Source of the DNA: Natrarchaeobius chitinivorans
GTDB taxonomy: Archaea > Halobacteriota > Halobacteria > Halobacteriales > Natrialbaceae
NCBI RefSeq assembly: GCF_003841505.1
Contig: NZ_REGA01000002.1
Location: 1 to 64,000 of the forward strand
DNA length: 64,000 nt
Direction of reading: 5' to 3'
How positions within the stretch are numbered: position 1 is the stretch's first letter; each line of letters opens with the position of its first letter. The notes under the pieces were generated by a model. It had not been told where the DNA came from. It saw only the letters and a program-made list of their open reading frames with translations, and searched no databases. Made by a program: the position numbers and the translations under genes. This document shows, one piece after another, positions 8,196 through 17,486 of this stretch.

Positions 8196-9258
8196 ATGGC
8201 ATCTGACGAACTGCGCTCGACGGTCGAGCGCGTGGGGGATCGGTTCAACCTCGGCGAGTACGAGATCGACGCTTACCTCACCGTCCTCGAGCAGGGGCAG
8301 TTGACGGCGAGCGATATTTCGGATCGGACGGACATCCCACAGCCGCGCGTCTACGACACCGTTCGCAGTCTCAGCGACCGCGGGCTGGTCGAACTCCGCG
8401 AGTCGCGACCGATGAAAGTCGTCGCGCTCGATCCCGGAGATGCGTTCGACGACGTTCAGGACGCCCTCGAGCAGATGATCGACGAACTCGAGGCACGGTA
8501 TACGGCGCCGGCCCGAGATACCGAGGCGGTCTCGCTGGTCAAGTCCCGGTCGACGATTCTCCGGTATCTCGAGGAGATCATCACCGCTGCCGAGTACGAA
8601 CTGTCGCTCTCGTTGACACCGGACCTGCTGGTGCGATTCGAGACGGACCTTCGAGCGGCCGTCGACGCCGGTGTGAGCGTCGATCTAATCGTCACGCCCG
8701 CAACCGCTGCACCAGATCCCGAGGAGTTCGAATATCTGGACGTCGCGACGTCCGCGCGCGCGACGCGGGATCACGACGCCGGTTCTCGCGGTTGCGGACG
8801 GGAACTACTCGATTTACGCGACCCAGGATGCCCTTCGAGACGACCAGGACCGGTACGGCGTCATCTTCAACCGATCGGCGCTCGGCTTTCTCGTCTCCGG
8901 GTTCTTCGGAACGGTGCTCTGGACGACCGCAGAACAGGCGCTTGGTGAAGACGAGTCGATTCGTTCGTATCCGCGGCGGTACGCGTCGATTCGCCGCTGC
9001 GTAAAAGACTTAATCGACGGCGGCGGCGAGTTTTACGCTACGATCGAGGGGCGCGACGTCGAAGTCGGTCGCTCGCGCGTCGTTCGCGGCCGGGTTCTCG
9101 ACGTTTCCTTCGAGGTGAGCGAGGAGGTCGCGAGCCTGACGCTCGAAACGGAAAGCGGCGAGGAGATCACGGTGGGCGGACGCGTCGCTTCCCTCGAGGA
9201 GATCGAGGCTCACGAGATCCGCATCGGTCGTCACGAGCCACCGGCGCTCGAAGACTGA
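8196..9258 (+). pseudogene. TrmB-family transcriptional regulator, broken by a frameshift
   Basis: Frame 1 from ATG 8196 gives an N-terminal winged helix ([19 protein letters not shown], then [20 protein letters not shown]) and the start of the TrmB effector domain ([16 protein letters not shown]). Around 8740-8761 the homology moves to another frame, which runs [20 protein letters not shown] through [20 protein letters not shown] to the stop at 9258. The break is at an alternating GC run (8753-8760). Adding two bases or removing one would restore a protein of about 353-354 residues, the normal TrmB length. TrmB proteins sense sugars and control nearby ABC transporters; a sugar ABC operon follows directly. 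It may be a true pseudogene, a sequencing error or a slippage site. Confidence 0.85.
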
Positions 9259-9353
9259 TACCGGCTACTGTCGTACGGATTCCTGTACCGAATACCGGCG
9301 CACCCGCCGCCCGGGACGCGAATGTGCCGGCAATGACGCGCAGTGAACCGCAT
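9255..9353 (+). repeat. Dispersed palindromic repeat, copy A (starts at the trmB stop codon)
   Basis: It begins with CTGATACCGGCTACTGT, whose TGA at 9256-9258 is the stop of the TrmB frame. A second head follows, TACGGATTCCTGTACCG, then the centre CCGGCGCACCCGCCGCCCGG, and the tail TGTGCCGGCAATGACGCGCA continues with GTGAACCGCATCGG. Arms CCGGCGCAC and GTGCCGG pair. It is related to copies at 3131, 22660, 45617 and 62080. The rest of the gap to 9602 holds only the promoter region of the ABC operon. Confidence 0.85.
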
Positions 9354-9602
9354 CGGTCGTTTTCGGAGACCGGGCCACGTCGAGCGGTCTCCAGGAGACA
9401 GGGACAGCAATCCGTACGAACCGCCCGGAGTTCGAGGTGACGGCCACCGATCACTCGACGACTGTTCTTCGGCCGGTATACTGCGATCGATCCCGTCGCT
9501 CGCAACGATACGTTAGACCAGTCTTTCGCGACAACAGTCCTCATTAATTGCAAATGTGCAGGCACACGATTAAAGACGTAAAAGGGCGTGGTACTGTATC
9601 CG

Positions 9603-11078
9603 ATGGAGAAGGCGAACGCAGGTCGTGGCGGTTACAGCGGGCCGACGCGACGAGCGTTTCTCGCGTCCGCGTCGACGACGGCGGGCGTGGCCGGAGTGAC
9701 CGTCGCCGGCTGTCTGGGGCAGGCCCGGGACGAGGGAACGATCGTGATGTCCGGCGATACCGATTTCCAGGACATCATGCACAGCGACGACGACGAACCG
9801 TCGGTCCAGCAAGCGCTGTGGGACGCGGGCCTCGACGACGACGTCACCGTCGAGGTGCAGGCGAGCGTCGATGACTCCGCCCAGCGGATGCAACAGTATC
9901 AGTCCGCGCTCCAGGCGGGTCGGTCTCCCCCCGACATCTTCATGATGGACAGCGGGTGGACGATCCCGTTCGTGCTGCGCGAGCAGACCACGAACCTGAG
10001 CGATCGGCTTCCGGAGGACGTCCGCGAGCGGGTCGAAAGCGAGTACCTCGAGGCTACGCTGGAGACGGCACGCCACCCCGAAACAGGCGACCTCCACGCG
10101 ATTCCGCTGTTTCCGGACTTCGGAACCATGCTGTACCGACGCGATCTGTTCGAAGAGGCCGGCTACGGGACGGACGACTGGGGGACCGATCCGCCGTCCT
10201 GGCAGGAGTTCGCCGAGGCGACGGCCGCGGCGCGAGACGAAGCCGGCACCGACTTCGGGTTCACGACGCAGGCCGCCGCGTACGAGGGGCTTTCCTGCTG
10301 TTCGTTCGTCGAAGTGATGTCGTCCTGGGGTGGCAGTTACTTCGGCGGAACGGAGAACCTGTTTACCGCCGGTGACCGACCGATCACCGTCGACGAGGAA
10401 CCGGTCCTCGACGCGATCCGGATGATGCGAGCGTTCGTCCACGGCGACGGCGACGAGCACGCGCTCGAGGGATACCCGCAGATCTCTCCGACCGCGATCG
10501 TTCAGTGGTCCGAACAGGAGTCACTCGACCCGTTCGTAAACGGGAACGCGGTCGCCCACCGAAACTGGCCGTTCGCGATCGCCGAAACGGGTTCGGAGGA
10601 CGCCTTCGGTGAGGATCTCGGCGTGATGACGATGCCCTACGCCGTCACGGAAGACGACGCGGAGTACGAGGGCGTCGGCGGGACGGCCGCCGCACTCGGC
10701 GGCTGGCACCTCGTGCTCAATCCCAACACCGACCGGAGCGAGCGAGCCCTCGAGGTGCTCGAGGCGTTCACTCACGACGACGTCATGCTCACGATCTTCG
10801 AACTCCAGGGATTTCTGCCGCCGATACTCGACCTCGTCGACGAAGCCGATCCCGACGAGATCGGTCCCGTCGCGAGGTACGCCGATCAGATCCAGGCAGC
10901 CGGCGAGAACGCCGTTCCGCGGCCCGTAACCGACGTCTGGCCCGAGCAGTCGGCGGTCATCTTCCAGGAAGTCCACGCCGCCTACCGCGGCGCGAAGACC
11001 CCCGAAGCGGCGATGAGCGATCTGTCCGAACGACTCGCACGAAGCGAGGCCGACGTGGAGGGACAGGATGGGAACTGA
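9603..11078 (+). CDS. Sugar ABC transporter substrate-binding lipoprotein (Tat-exported)
   Basis: The 491-residue protein, from ATG 9603, starts with a twin-arginine signal TRRAFLASASTTAGVAGVTV ending in the lipobox AGC (about residues 33-35), so it is Tat-exported and lipid-anchored. The mature part has the extracellular solute-binding family 1 (MalE/UgpB-like) layout: SALQAGRSPPDIFMMDSGWT, PLFPDFGTMLYRRDLFEEAG and a C-terminal domain with VGGTAAALGGWHLVLNPN. It is the first gene of an operon with two permeases and an ATPase. A GTG five codons upstream (9588) is the alternative start. The sugar is not identifiable from sequence; TrmB-linked systems often take glucose, maltose or trehalose. 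Confidence 0.93.
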   Translation: MEKANAGRGGYSGPTRRAFLASASTTAGVAGVTVAGCLGQARDEGTIVMSGDTDFQDIMHSDDDEPSVQQALWDAGLDDDVTVEVQASVDDSAQRMQQYQSALQAGRSPPDIFMMDSGWTIPFVLREQTTNLSDRLPEDVRERVESEYLEATLETARHPETGDLHAIPLFPDFGTMLYRRDLFEEAGYGTDDWGTDPPSWQEFAEATAAARDEAGTDFGFTTQAAAYEGLSCCSFVEVMSSWGGSYFGGTENLFTAGDRPITVDEEPVLDAIRMMRAFVHGDGDEHALEGYPQISPTAIVQWSEQESLDPFVNGNAVAHRNWPFAIAETGSEDAFGEDLGVMTMPYAVTEDDAEYEGVGGTAAALGGWHLVLNPNTDRSERALEVLEAFTHDDVMLTIFELQGFLPPILDLVDEADPDEIGPVARYADQIQAAGENAVPRPVTDVWPEQSAVIFQEVHAAYRGAKTPEAAMSDLSERLARSEADVEGQDGN

Positions 11079-12111
11079 TACCGACGATCGAATCGACGTG
11101 TTGACCGGAAGCGACCGACCCACCGACCGGGAACGGACCGGGAACGCGGTACTCAACTGGATGGAGAATTTGAGCGAGGCGGCCTACGCGTACCTGCTTC
11201 TGGCGCCGGCGTTCGCCCTCCTGGCGTTGATCGCGTTCTACCCGCTCGTCATGACGTTCGTCATGTCGCTGCGTGAGGACCGAACGCGAGGGCTCGAGCC
11301 ACTGGGCGGCTTCGTCGGTCTCGAGAATTACGCGGACATCCTGACCGGAAACGCCCGACTCGCCCGCCAGTTCGTCGACGTCTCGGTCTCCGCGTCGTTC
11401 CCGTTCGTCGACTTCGGCGTCCCGTTCCTCCAGCAGGCGCTGTTCGTCACCCTCGCGTTCGCGGTTATCAGCGTGATTCTCGAGACGGTGATCGGGTTCG
11501 GACAGGCGTACGTACTCGACCAGGACTTCCGCGGTCGTCGCTGGGTCCGGGTGGCGATCATCTTGCCGTGGGCGGTTCCGATCGTCATCCAGGGGATGAT
11601 CTTCTTTCTCCTGTTCCAGCCGACGGTCGGCTTCGGCAGCGATCTGATGCAGTGGCTCGGACTGTTCGGCCCCGACCCGCTCGCCGACAGCCAGGACGCG
11701 TTCGTCATCATCCTCGTCGCCGATATCTGGAAGTCCGCGGCGTTCATGGCGCTTTTGATCCTCGCGGGGCTCCAGAGCGTCGACCGGAGCCTGTACAACG
11801 TCGCGCGGGTCGCGGGCGCATCTCCCTGGCAGCGCTTCAAGATGATCACCCTGCCGCTCGTGATGCCGGCGTTGCTGGTCGCGATGTTGTTCCGGACGAT
11901 GGACGCGATGCGGGTGTACGGGCTGATCGAGTCGACCGCAGGCTGTACGACCGTACCGTCACTGACGTGTCTCGTCGTCGAGGCGATGTTCGGCGGGACG
12001 CGCATCTACGGAACGGCGGCTGCCGTCGCCTTCACCACCGCGCTCGTGATCGGGCTGATCATCTCCGTCTACGTCTTCTTCTTCCGCGATACAGAAGGAG
12101 GGCTCTACTAA
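11068..12111 (+). CDS. Sugar ABC transporter permease (MalF/UgpA type)
   Basis: The 347-residue membrane protein starts at ATG 11068, overlapping the end of the binding-protein gene by 11 bp, which suggests coupled translation. About six transmembrane helices are visible, from YLLLAPAFALLALIAFYPLVM near residue 38 to a C-terminal GLIISVYVFFFRDTEGG. The EAA loop, which docks on the ATPase, is near residue 250 (VARVAGASPWQRFKMITLPLVMPAL). It pairs with the next gene, which is the MalG-type partner. Confidence 0.93.
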   Translation: MGTDTDDRIDVLTGSDRPTDRERTGNAVLNWMENLSEAAYAYLLLAPAFALLALIAFYPLVMTFVMSLREDRTRGLEPLGGFVGLENYADILTGNARLARQFVDVSVSASFPFVDFGVPFLQQALFVTLAFAVISVILETVIGFGQAYVLDQDFRGRRWVRVAIILPWAVPIVIQGMIFFLLFQPTVGFGSDLMQWLGLFGPDPLADSQDAFVIILVADIWKSAAFMALLILAGLQSVDRSLYNVARVAGASPWQRFKMITLPLVMPALLVAMLFRTMDAMRVYGLIESTAGCTTVPSLTCLVVEAMFGGTRIYGTAAAVAFTTALVIGLIISVYVFFFRDTEGGLY

Positions 12112-13196
12112 TGACCGACGAACCGACGAACCGAAACGACACGAGCGTCGAGCGGACCGGTGACACCGCCGAGCCGACGGAAACCGGTTCGAAATCCGAT
12201 TCAGCGCTGGGTCCGTTGCCCGACGGCGGTCGAACCGAAGCCGAACGCCCGGGGCGAGAGGGGATATTCGAAGACGACCGAGAGGTCGAACTCGACCGCG
12301 GCCCCTTCCAGCGCTGGGTCGCGAACGCGATCACGAACCCCCGCCGGGTCTACCGGTCGCTTTTCTACGTCGCGACGGTCTTCTTTCTGTTTACGACGCT
12401 CTTTCCCTTTTACTGGCTTCTCATGGTCGCACTCACTCCCGAAGGACGCCAGCAGGACATCGTCCTCACGCCGAACGGGTTCAACCCCGGTGCGTTCGTC
12501 GAAGTCTTTCAGGTCATTCCGTTTCACTGGTATATGTTCAACAGCTTCGTGATCGCCACGGCCTCGACGATCGTCGTACTGGTCATCGCCAGCCTCGCGG
12601 GCTACGCGTTCGGCCGCCTCGAGTTCCCGGGAAAGGTCCCGCTCATGTTGTTAGTGCTGGTGATCTCCTTTTTCCCGCCGGCGGCGTTTTTCATCCCGCT
12701 GAACGACCTGTTCAACACCCAGTTTGCCGTCCTCGAACCCATCACCGGTGACGGAAGCCTCTACAACACGCCCGGTGCGATGGTGTTGCCGCTGTCGGCG
12801 ATCTTCATGCCGCTCGCGATCTTTATACTCACGACCTTCTACTCGCAGATCCCCGACGGACTGGAGGATGCGGCCCGCGTCGAGGGGACGACCCGTCTGG
12901 GCGCGCTGTTCCGGGTGATCGTTCCGCTGTCGGCCCCTGGCGTCGCGACAGCGGGTGTGTTAACGTTCATCGCCGTCTACAACGAGTTCTTCTTCTCGTT
13001 TCTGATGACCGACGGCCAGCCCGAAAACTGGGCTCCGATCCTGGAGGGGATTCTGGGGTACCAGGGACAGTACGAAGTGATGTACCACCTCATGGCCGCC
13101 GCGAGCATCATCGGCGTCATTCCGGTGGCGATCCTCGTGATCGTCGCCCAGGAGAAGATCGTCAGCGGCCTGACCGCAGGCGCACTCAAAGAGTAA
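12111..13196 (+). CDS. Sugar ABC transporter permease (MalG/UgpE type)
   Basis: The 361-residue protein starts at ATG 12111, sharing one base with the stop of the upstream permease (TAATG). An acidic, unstructured, cytoplasmic N-terminal extension of ~75 residues precedes the first helix (SLFYVATVFFLFTTLFPFYW). The extension is unusual for MalG-type permeases. The EAA loop is near residue 260 (DAARVEGTTRLGALFRVIVPLSAPG). It forms the heterodimeric channel with the MalF-type partner. A long in-frame extension upstream to 11568 is a shadow of the previous gene. Confidence 0.92.
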   Translation: MTDEPTNRNDTSVERTGDTAEPTETGSKSDSALGPLPDGGRTEAERPGREGIFEDDREVELDRGPFQRWVANAITNPRRVYRSLFYVATVFFLFTTLFPFYWLLMVALTPEGRQQDIVLTPNGFNPGAFVEVFQVIPFHWYMFNSFVIATASTIVVLVIASLAGYAFGRLEFPGKVPLMLLVLVISFFPPAAFFIPLNDLFNTQFAVLEPITGDGSLYNTPGAMVLPLSAIFMPLAIFILTTFYSQIPDGLEDAARVEGTTRLGALFRVIVPLSAPGVATAGVLTFIAVYNEFFFSFLMTDGQPENWAPILEGILGYQGQYEVMYHLMAAASIIGVIPVAILVIVAQEKIVSGLTAGALKE

Positions 13197-13202
13197 GATA
13201 TC

Positions 13203-14390
13203 ATGGCACGAGTACGACTCGAGAACGTCACGAAACGCTACGAAGACGTCACCGCCGTCGACGACGTCAGCCTCGAGGTCGAAGACGGCGAGTTCGTCAC
13301 GTTCGTCGGCCCCTCGGGATGTGGGAAGTCGACGACGATGGAGACGGTTGCAGGACTCACGCGTCCGACGGAGGGTCGGGTGTTCATCGGCGACGACGAG
13401 GTCACCGATCTCGCGCCGAAAGACCGCGGCGTGTCGATGGTCTTCCAGAACATCGCGTTGTTTCCCCACATGGACGTCTTCGAGAACATCTCCTTCGGTC
13501 TGCGGCTTCGGACCTACGACGACGACGAGATCAGACGTCGCGTCGAAGGTGCCGCGGAAATCGTCCAGCTCGAGGGAATGCTCGAGCGGATGCCCGACGA
13601 GCTATCGGGCGGTCAACGCCAGCGCGTCGCGATCGCTCGAGCGATCGTTCGGAACCCGAACGTGTTCCTGATGGACGAACCACTCGCGAACCTGGACGCC
13701 AAGTTGCGAGTCCACATGCGAACCGAGCTGCAGCGTCTCCACCGCGAACTCGGAACGACGATCATCTACGTCACGCACGATCAGGCGGAAGCGATGACGA
13801 TGTCCGATCGCATCGCGGTCCTGAACGAGGGACGACTCCAGCAGATCGCGCCCCCGTTGACCTGTTACAACGAGCCGTCGAACCTGTTCGTGGCGGGTTT
13901 CATCGGATCTCCGTCGATGAACTTCGCCGACGGAACGGTCGTCGGTGACGGGATCGAAACGCCACATTTCGACGTCGACGTCGATCGAGAAACGCTCGCC
14001 GGCGCGACCGACGGCGACGAGATCACCGTCGGAGTGAGACCGGAAGACGTCCACCTCGCCGAAAACGCAAGATCGATCGAGGCGGCGTCGGATCCGATCG
14101 ACGTCCGGACGGACGTCCTCGAGCCGATGGGTGATGAAGTGTTCGTCTACCTGTTGCTTACGGAGAGTGCGGAACGATCGATGGAAGAAGATCCCGCATC
14201 GTCGTCCGATCAGTTGCTGATGAGCGTCACGCCGGATACGGAGATTCGTGAGAACCAGACGGTCGAAATCGTCCTGGATCGGTCGAAGATCCACCTCTTC
14301 GAGACGCAGACCGGCGAGGCGATCGTCCACGGGATCACCGACCGTCCGGACCGAGAGTCAGAATCAACTACCGAGGAGGTCGATAGTTAG
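13203..14390 (+). CDS. Sugar ABC transporter ATP-binding protein (MalK/UgpC/MsmX type)
   Basis: The 395-residue ATPase has Walker A GPSGCGKST (about 36-44), signature LSGGQRQRVAIARAI near 138, Walker B VFLMDEPLANLD and switch histidine THDQAEAMTMSDR. The second half is a TOBE-like regulatory domain of ~150 residues ending EEVDS. It energises the two permeases encoded directly upstream; the gap is 6 bp. This is the last gene of the tight transporter operon. Confidence 0.95.
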   Translation: MARVRLENVTKRYEDVTAVDDVSLEVEDGEFVTFVGPSGCGKSTTMETVAGLTRPTEGRVFIGDDEVTDLAPKDRGVSMVFQNIALFPHMDVFENISFGLRLRTYDDDEIRRRVEGAAEIVQLEGMLERMPDELSGGQRQRVAIARAIVRNPNVFLMDEPLANLDAKLRVHMRTELQRLHRELGTTIIYVTHDQAEAMTMSDRIAVLNEGRLQQIAPPLTCYNEPSNLFVAGFIGSPSMNFADGTVVGDGIETPHFDVDVDRETLAGATDGDEITVGVRPEDVHLAENARSIEAASDPIDVRTDVLEPMGDEVFVYLLLTESAERSMEEDPASSSDQLLMSVTPDTEIRENQTVEIVLDRSKIHLFETQTGEAIVHGITDRPDRESESTTEEVDS

Positions 14391-14519
14391 CGGACCGATT
14401 CCGGCCGAACTGGAAACCGACATCTCCGTTTGGCGACGGACAGAAGGTACTGGAGCACCACATTCAATATAGCACTATCAGGTATATGGGTACGAAATGA
14501 GACGGGGAATTCGGTACTG

Positions 14520-15587
14520 ATGAAACGGAACAGACACGACGTGCGAACAGGTATCGTCGGGCTCGGCAACATCGGCCAGTTTCACGCCGAACGGCTCGTG
14601 GAACTCGACGTCCCCCTCGTCGGCGGAATGGACGTCGCCACCGAGGCGCGAAAACGCTTCGCTCGGCGGTACGACGTCGACGTCTACGACGACCACCAGG
14701 AACTCTACGATAGTGTCGACGCCGTCATCATAACGACGCCGAACAAGTACCACGAAGAGTACGCGATCGACGCGTTCGAACGCGACCTCCACGTTCTGCT
14801 CGAGAAACCGCTCGCCCACTCGATCGAGAGCGCACGTCGGATCGCCGAGGCCGCCGCGGCGAGCGATGGCCACTGTACGGTCGGATTCAACAACCGATTT
14901 GCGAACACCGTTCAGATCGTGAAAAATCGAATCGACCGCGGAGACCTCGGGGACGTTACACACGTCGAGGCGAACTACGTCAGACGGCGTGGAATCCCGG
15001 GCCGTGGATCGTGGTTCACTCGACGGCAGATCGCCGGAGGGGGTGCGCTCATCGACCTCGGCGTCCACGCGATCGATCTCGCGCTCTATCTCCTCGAGTA
15101 CCCCGACGTCGAAGAGATAAGCGGCGTCACCCGCAGCGAGTTCGGCTCCCGCGAGGAGTACGCGTACCTGGAGATGTGGGCAGGGGATTCGGGGCCCGGT
15201 GGCTTCGACGTCGACGACTCTGCGAGCGCGTTCGTCCGCTGTGAGAACGACAACACGATCAGCCTCGAAGTGGCCTGGGCAACGAACCGACCTGCGAATC
15301 ACGAGTTCGTCGTCCACGGAACGGAATCGGCAGCCGTTTTCGATCTACTCGATGGAACCTTAAGCTTCTACTCGGCGAGTTCCGTTGGGCCGAGTCACTT
15401 CGAGGATACGGCCGTCGAAACGAATCAAAACGACACACATACCGACGAGCTACGGGCGTTTTTCGACGGAATCGCGAGTGGTCGTGACGCAGACGACAGC
15501 GTGGAGGAGGCGTTCGTCGTCCAGCAGATCATCGATGCGATCTATCGCTCGGGCGAGAGCGGCGGGACGATTACCCTTCCCGAGTGA
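14520..15587 (+). CDS. Gfo/Idh/MocA family oxidoreductase
   Basis: The 355-residue protein from ATG 14520 has the NAD(P)-binding motif GIVGLGNIGQFHAERL at about residues 11-26, then VIITTPNKYHEEYAIDAF and the catalytic-lysine block LLEKPLAHSIESARRI near residue 96. The C-terminal domain has GGGALIDLGVHAIDLALYLL, the substrate-pocket histidine region. Family members oxidise sugars or inositols with NAD(P). It lies 129 bp after the transporter ATPase on the same strand and may act on the imported sugar; that link is inference from position. Confidence 0.92.
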   Translation: MKRNRHDVRTGIVGLGNIGQFHAERLVELDVPLVGGMDVATEARKRFARRYDVDVYDDHQELYDSVDAVIITTPNKYHEEYAIDAFERDLHVLLEKPLAHSIESARRIAEAAAASDGHCTVGFNNRFANTVQIVKNRIDRGDLGDVTHVEANYVRRRGIPGRGSWFTRRQIAGGGALIDLGVHAIDLALYLLEYPDVEEISGVTRSEFGSREEYAYLEMWAGDSGPGGFDVDDSASAFVRCENDNTISLEVAWATNRPANHEFVVHGTESAAVFDLLDGTLSFYSASSVGPSHFEDTAVETNQNDTHTDELRAFFDGIASGRDADDSVEEAFVVQQIIDAIYRSGESGGTITLPE

Positions 15588-15704
15588 TGCGGTCCGTTGT
15601 ACCGACGGCCCGGTGAGATCGCCCCCGTCTACGGCCTCACCAGAAATGGCTCCCAGTAGCCCGTATCGACCCCACTTTTTTGTCTCAGGAGTGGTACGGC
15701 GACT

Positions 15705-16025
15705 ATGCGAGTCGAACGACCGCTCGTCCTCGAGATCGATCGACGCGAACCGAGAGTCGGGAAGGAGATCACCGTACGAGTCCGGGATCGGTCGAACCGA
15801 CCGGTCGAAGACGCAATCGTCGAGGCCGGATCGAAACGGGTGCGAACGGACCACCGCGGGAGATGTACGCTAACTCTCCGTACGCCGGGGTTCTGGAAGA
15901 TCCTCGCAACCAAACCGCCGACCGGGCGTGTCGCGTACGAACCGGCGACCGCGCTGATCAGAGTCGTCCCGGGCCGAGCGGCGAGTCGATCCGGACGACG
16001 GATCAACAGGGGATTGTCGGGTTGA
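15705..16025 (+). CDS. Small protein with carboxypeptidase-regulatory-like (Ig-like) fold, predicted
   Basis: The 106-residue protein starts MRVERPLVLEIDRREPRVGK. It has a beta-rich pattern: VGKEITVRVRDRSNRPVEDA, then SKRVRTDHRGRCTLTLRTPG, then FWKILATKPPTGRVAYEP. This matches the seven-strand pattern of carboxypeptidase regulatory-like domains, where a short strand with a (V/I)xDxxG(R) turn is repaired by the next strand. There is no signal peptide, so it is probably cytosolic. The arginine-rich C-terminus may be a tail. The call is based on the strand pattern only. Confidence 0.6.
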   Translation: MRVERPLVLEIDRREPRVGKEITVRVRDRSNRPVEDAIVEAGSKRVRTDHRGRCTLTLRTPGFWKILATKPPTGRVAYEPATALIRVVPGRAASRSGRRINRGLSG

Positions 16026-16046
16026 GCCGTCCGAGAGTGACGAAGA

Positions 16047-16358
16047 TCAGTCGTCGATAGGGTCACTGACGGAATCTGTAGACGGTGAAGCGCGATCTAC
16101 CTCGACGCTGCCGTCGCCGTAGACGACGATATCGTATCCTGCGTACTCGAAAACGACCCGGACGGTTTCGGGTGAACCGGTGGCTGTTCTGAACAGCTCA
16201 TCGAGTGCTTCGGGGTTGACGACCGTATACAGGGGGGCGTAGTCCGGCGGTTCGATATCCGTTACGTCGACGCCTTCCTGTGCAGCAACCGCTTCGATGA
16301 TCGCCTGGGAAGGTGAGCCGACATCACCGGCTGACGACGTATTGTCCGGGAGGGACAT
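16047..16358 (-). CDS. HalOD1-like output domain protein
   Basis: The 103-residue protein from ATG 16358 (MSLPDNTSSAGDVGSPSQAI) resembles the short haloarchaeal output domain HalOD1. A helix (IIEAVAAQEGVDVTDI) leads to PPDYAPLYTVVNPEALDELF and then a two-strand end VRVVFEYAGYDIVVYGDGSVEV. In haloarchaea such domains occur alone or after bacteriorhodopsin/PAS modules and are thought to be signalling outputs. It is convergent with the small beta protein gene at 15705. The family assignment is from remembered motif shape. Confidence 0.78.
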   Translation of the reverse strand: MSLPDNTSSAGDVGSPSQAIIEAVAAQEGVDVTDIEPPDYAPLYTVVNPEALDELFRTATGSPETVRVVFEYAGYDIVVYGDGSVEVDRASPSTDSVSDPIDD

Positions 16359-16610
16359 ACTAATATCTAACACGTTCAGCGGGATAAACATGGTGGCAGT
16401 GGTGGGCCACCAGCCACATTTCTACGGCCGAACTCTCGTCCCGTTTTGACCCGTATAGCGGCCGAAAGGGGCCCGACCCCGTCGTTCGCGAAGCTCGATC
16501 GATGAGGGCCACCGGAGATACGACCCCCTCTTGCGGATAGTTCGTTCCACCGATCCCAGGGAGTGGGATCGGTCCCGTCTCGAGTGTCACACGAGTTACA
16601 TCAATCCGCA

Positions 16611-17486
16611 TCAGTCCCCGTCGACCCGGTCGGATCGGTCGAGGCGAGTGTTGAGGTATCGCCGGGCAGACCCAGCGGTTTCCCGAATAGTGAAGTTTCG
16701 AGCGATGTAGACGCTGACGAGTGCGAGAATCGTTCCGGCAACGACGTCGGAAAACCAGTGAATTCCGAGGTACATCGTCGAGATGACGACGCTGACGGCG
16801 AAAAATCCGGATATCGGAACCCAGAGTGGGTACTTCTCCCGGCTCAACCACGCCAGAAAGAACACCGTCATCGACAGCGAGGTGTGAAGCGACGGGAACA
16901 CGTTCGTGCTCTGGTTCACCTGGTTCGTCAGCATCCTTGCCTGTGGAAACGCATCGTAGAGAAGGCCCTCGAACAGAAGCGGGTCGTAATTTCTCGGCCC
17001 GAATGCGACGAAGAAAATGTAACAGATCAAACCGATCCCGTAGTTTGCGGCGAACGCGAGAATGAGCGTTCGCAACTCGTCGATTTCCTCGAGAGCGAAG
17101 TACGCGATAAACGGGAACAACAACAGAAACGCGTATCCGTAGATGTAGACGAAAACGAAAAACGAAGTCAGTTCCGGGGATTGAAACGACTGCAGTATCA
17201 CGACCGGGTTTTCCGGAAAGATCGATTGCTCGAGTTCGAACAGAAACCCGGAGATCTCGATCCCGAGTACGCGACGTTCGAGTCGAACGACGATGTCGAC
17301 CGTCGACCACCTGAGAGCGAGCACGAATACGAGTACGGCAAGCGGGAGCGTACATCGGCGGAGTCGCCATCGAAAGTCACGAGTCGAACTCGCCACTCGT
17401 CGTGGCCCGACCAGGACGAGCGTGGCGACGACGAGCATCGTCGTGACGACGAGTGCGAGTTCGAGGACGACTCCAACGAGCGACAT
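16611..17486 (-). CDS. PAP2-family membrane phosphatase / inositol phosphorylceramide synthase-like
   Basis: The 291-residue polytopic protein has about six membrane segments. The lipid-phosphatase catalytic motif is split: the second part is VFPSLHTSLS (about residues 195-204) with the nucleophile-assisting histidine, and the third is MYLGIHWFSDVVAGTILA near 238. The first part (KxxxxxxRP) is weak and in its place is FGPRNYDP. This pattern is that of the AUR1/PAP2-superfamily group acting on lipid-linked phosphates. The substrate is unknown. It has its own promoter; the upstream 134-bp gap separates it from the peptide-binding protein. Confidence 0.85.
   Translation of the reverse strand: MSLVGVVLELALVVTTMLVVATLVLVGPRRVASSTRDFRWRLRRCTLPLAVLVFVLALRWSTVDIVVRLERRVLGIEISGFLFELEQSIFPENPVVILQSFQSPELTSFFVFVYIYGYAFLLLFPFIAYFALEEIDELRTLILAFAANYGIGLICYIFFVAFGPRNYDPLLFEGLLYDAFPQARMLTNQVNQSTNVFPSLHTSLSMTVFFLAWLSREKYPLWVPISGFFAVSVVISTMYLGIHWFSDVVAGTILALVSVYIARNFTIRETAGSARRYLNTRLDRSDRVDGD

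Noticed and set aside
9588-9602. GTG start for the sugar-binding lipoprotein
   Set aside because: The ATG at 9603 directly precedes the Tat signal and gives normal signal length. The GTG remains possible but less likely.
11568-12110. Extension of the second permease upstream of ATG 12111
   Set aside because: It is out-of-frame translation of the first permease. The overlapping TAATG gives a natural start.
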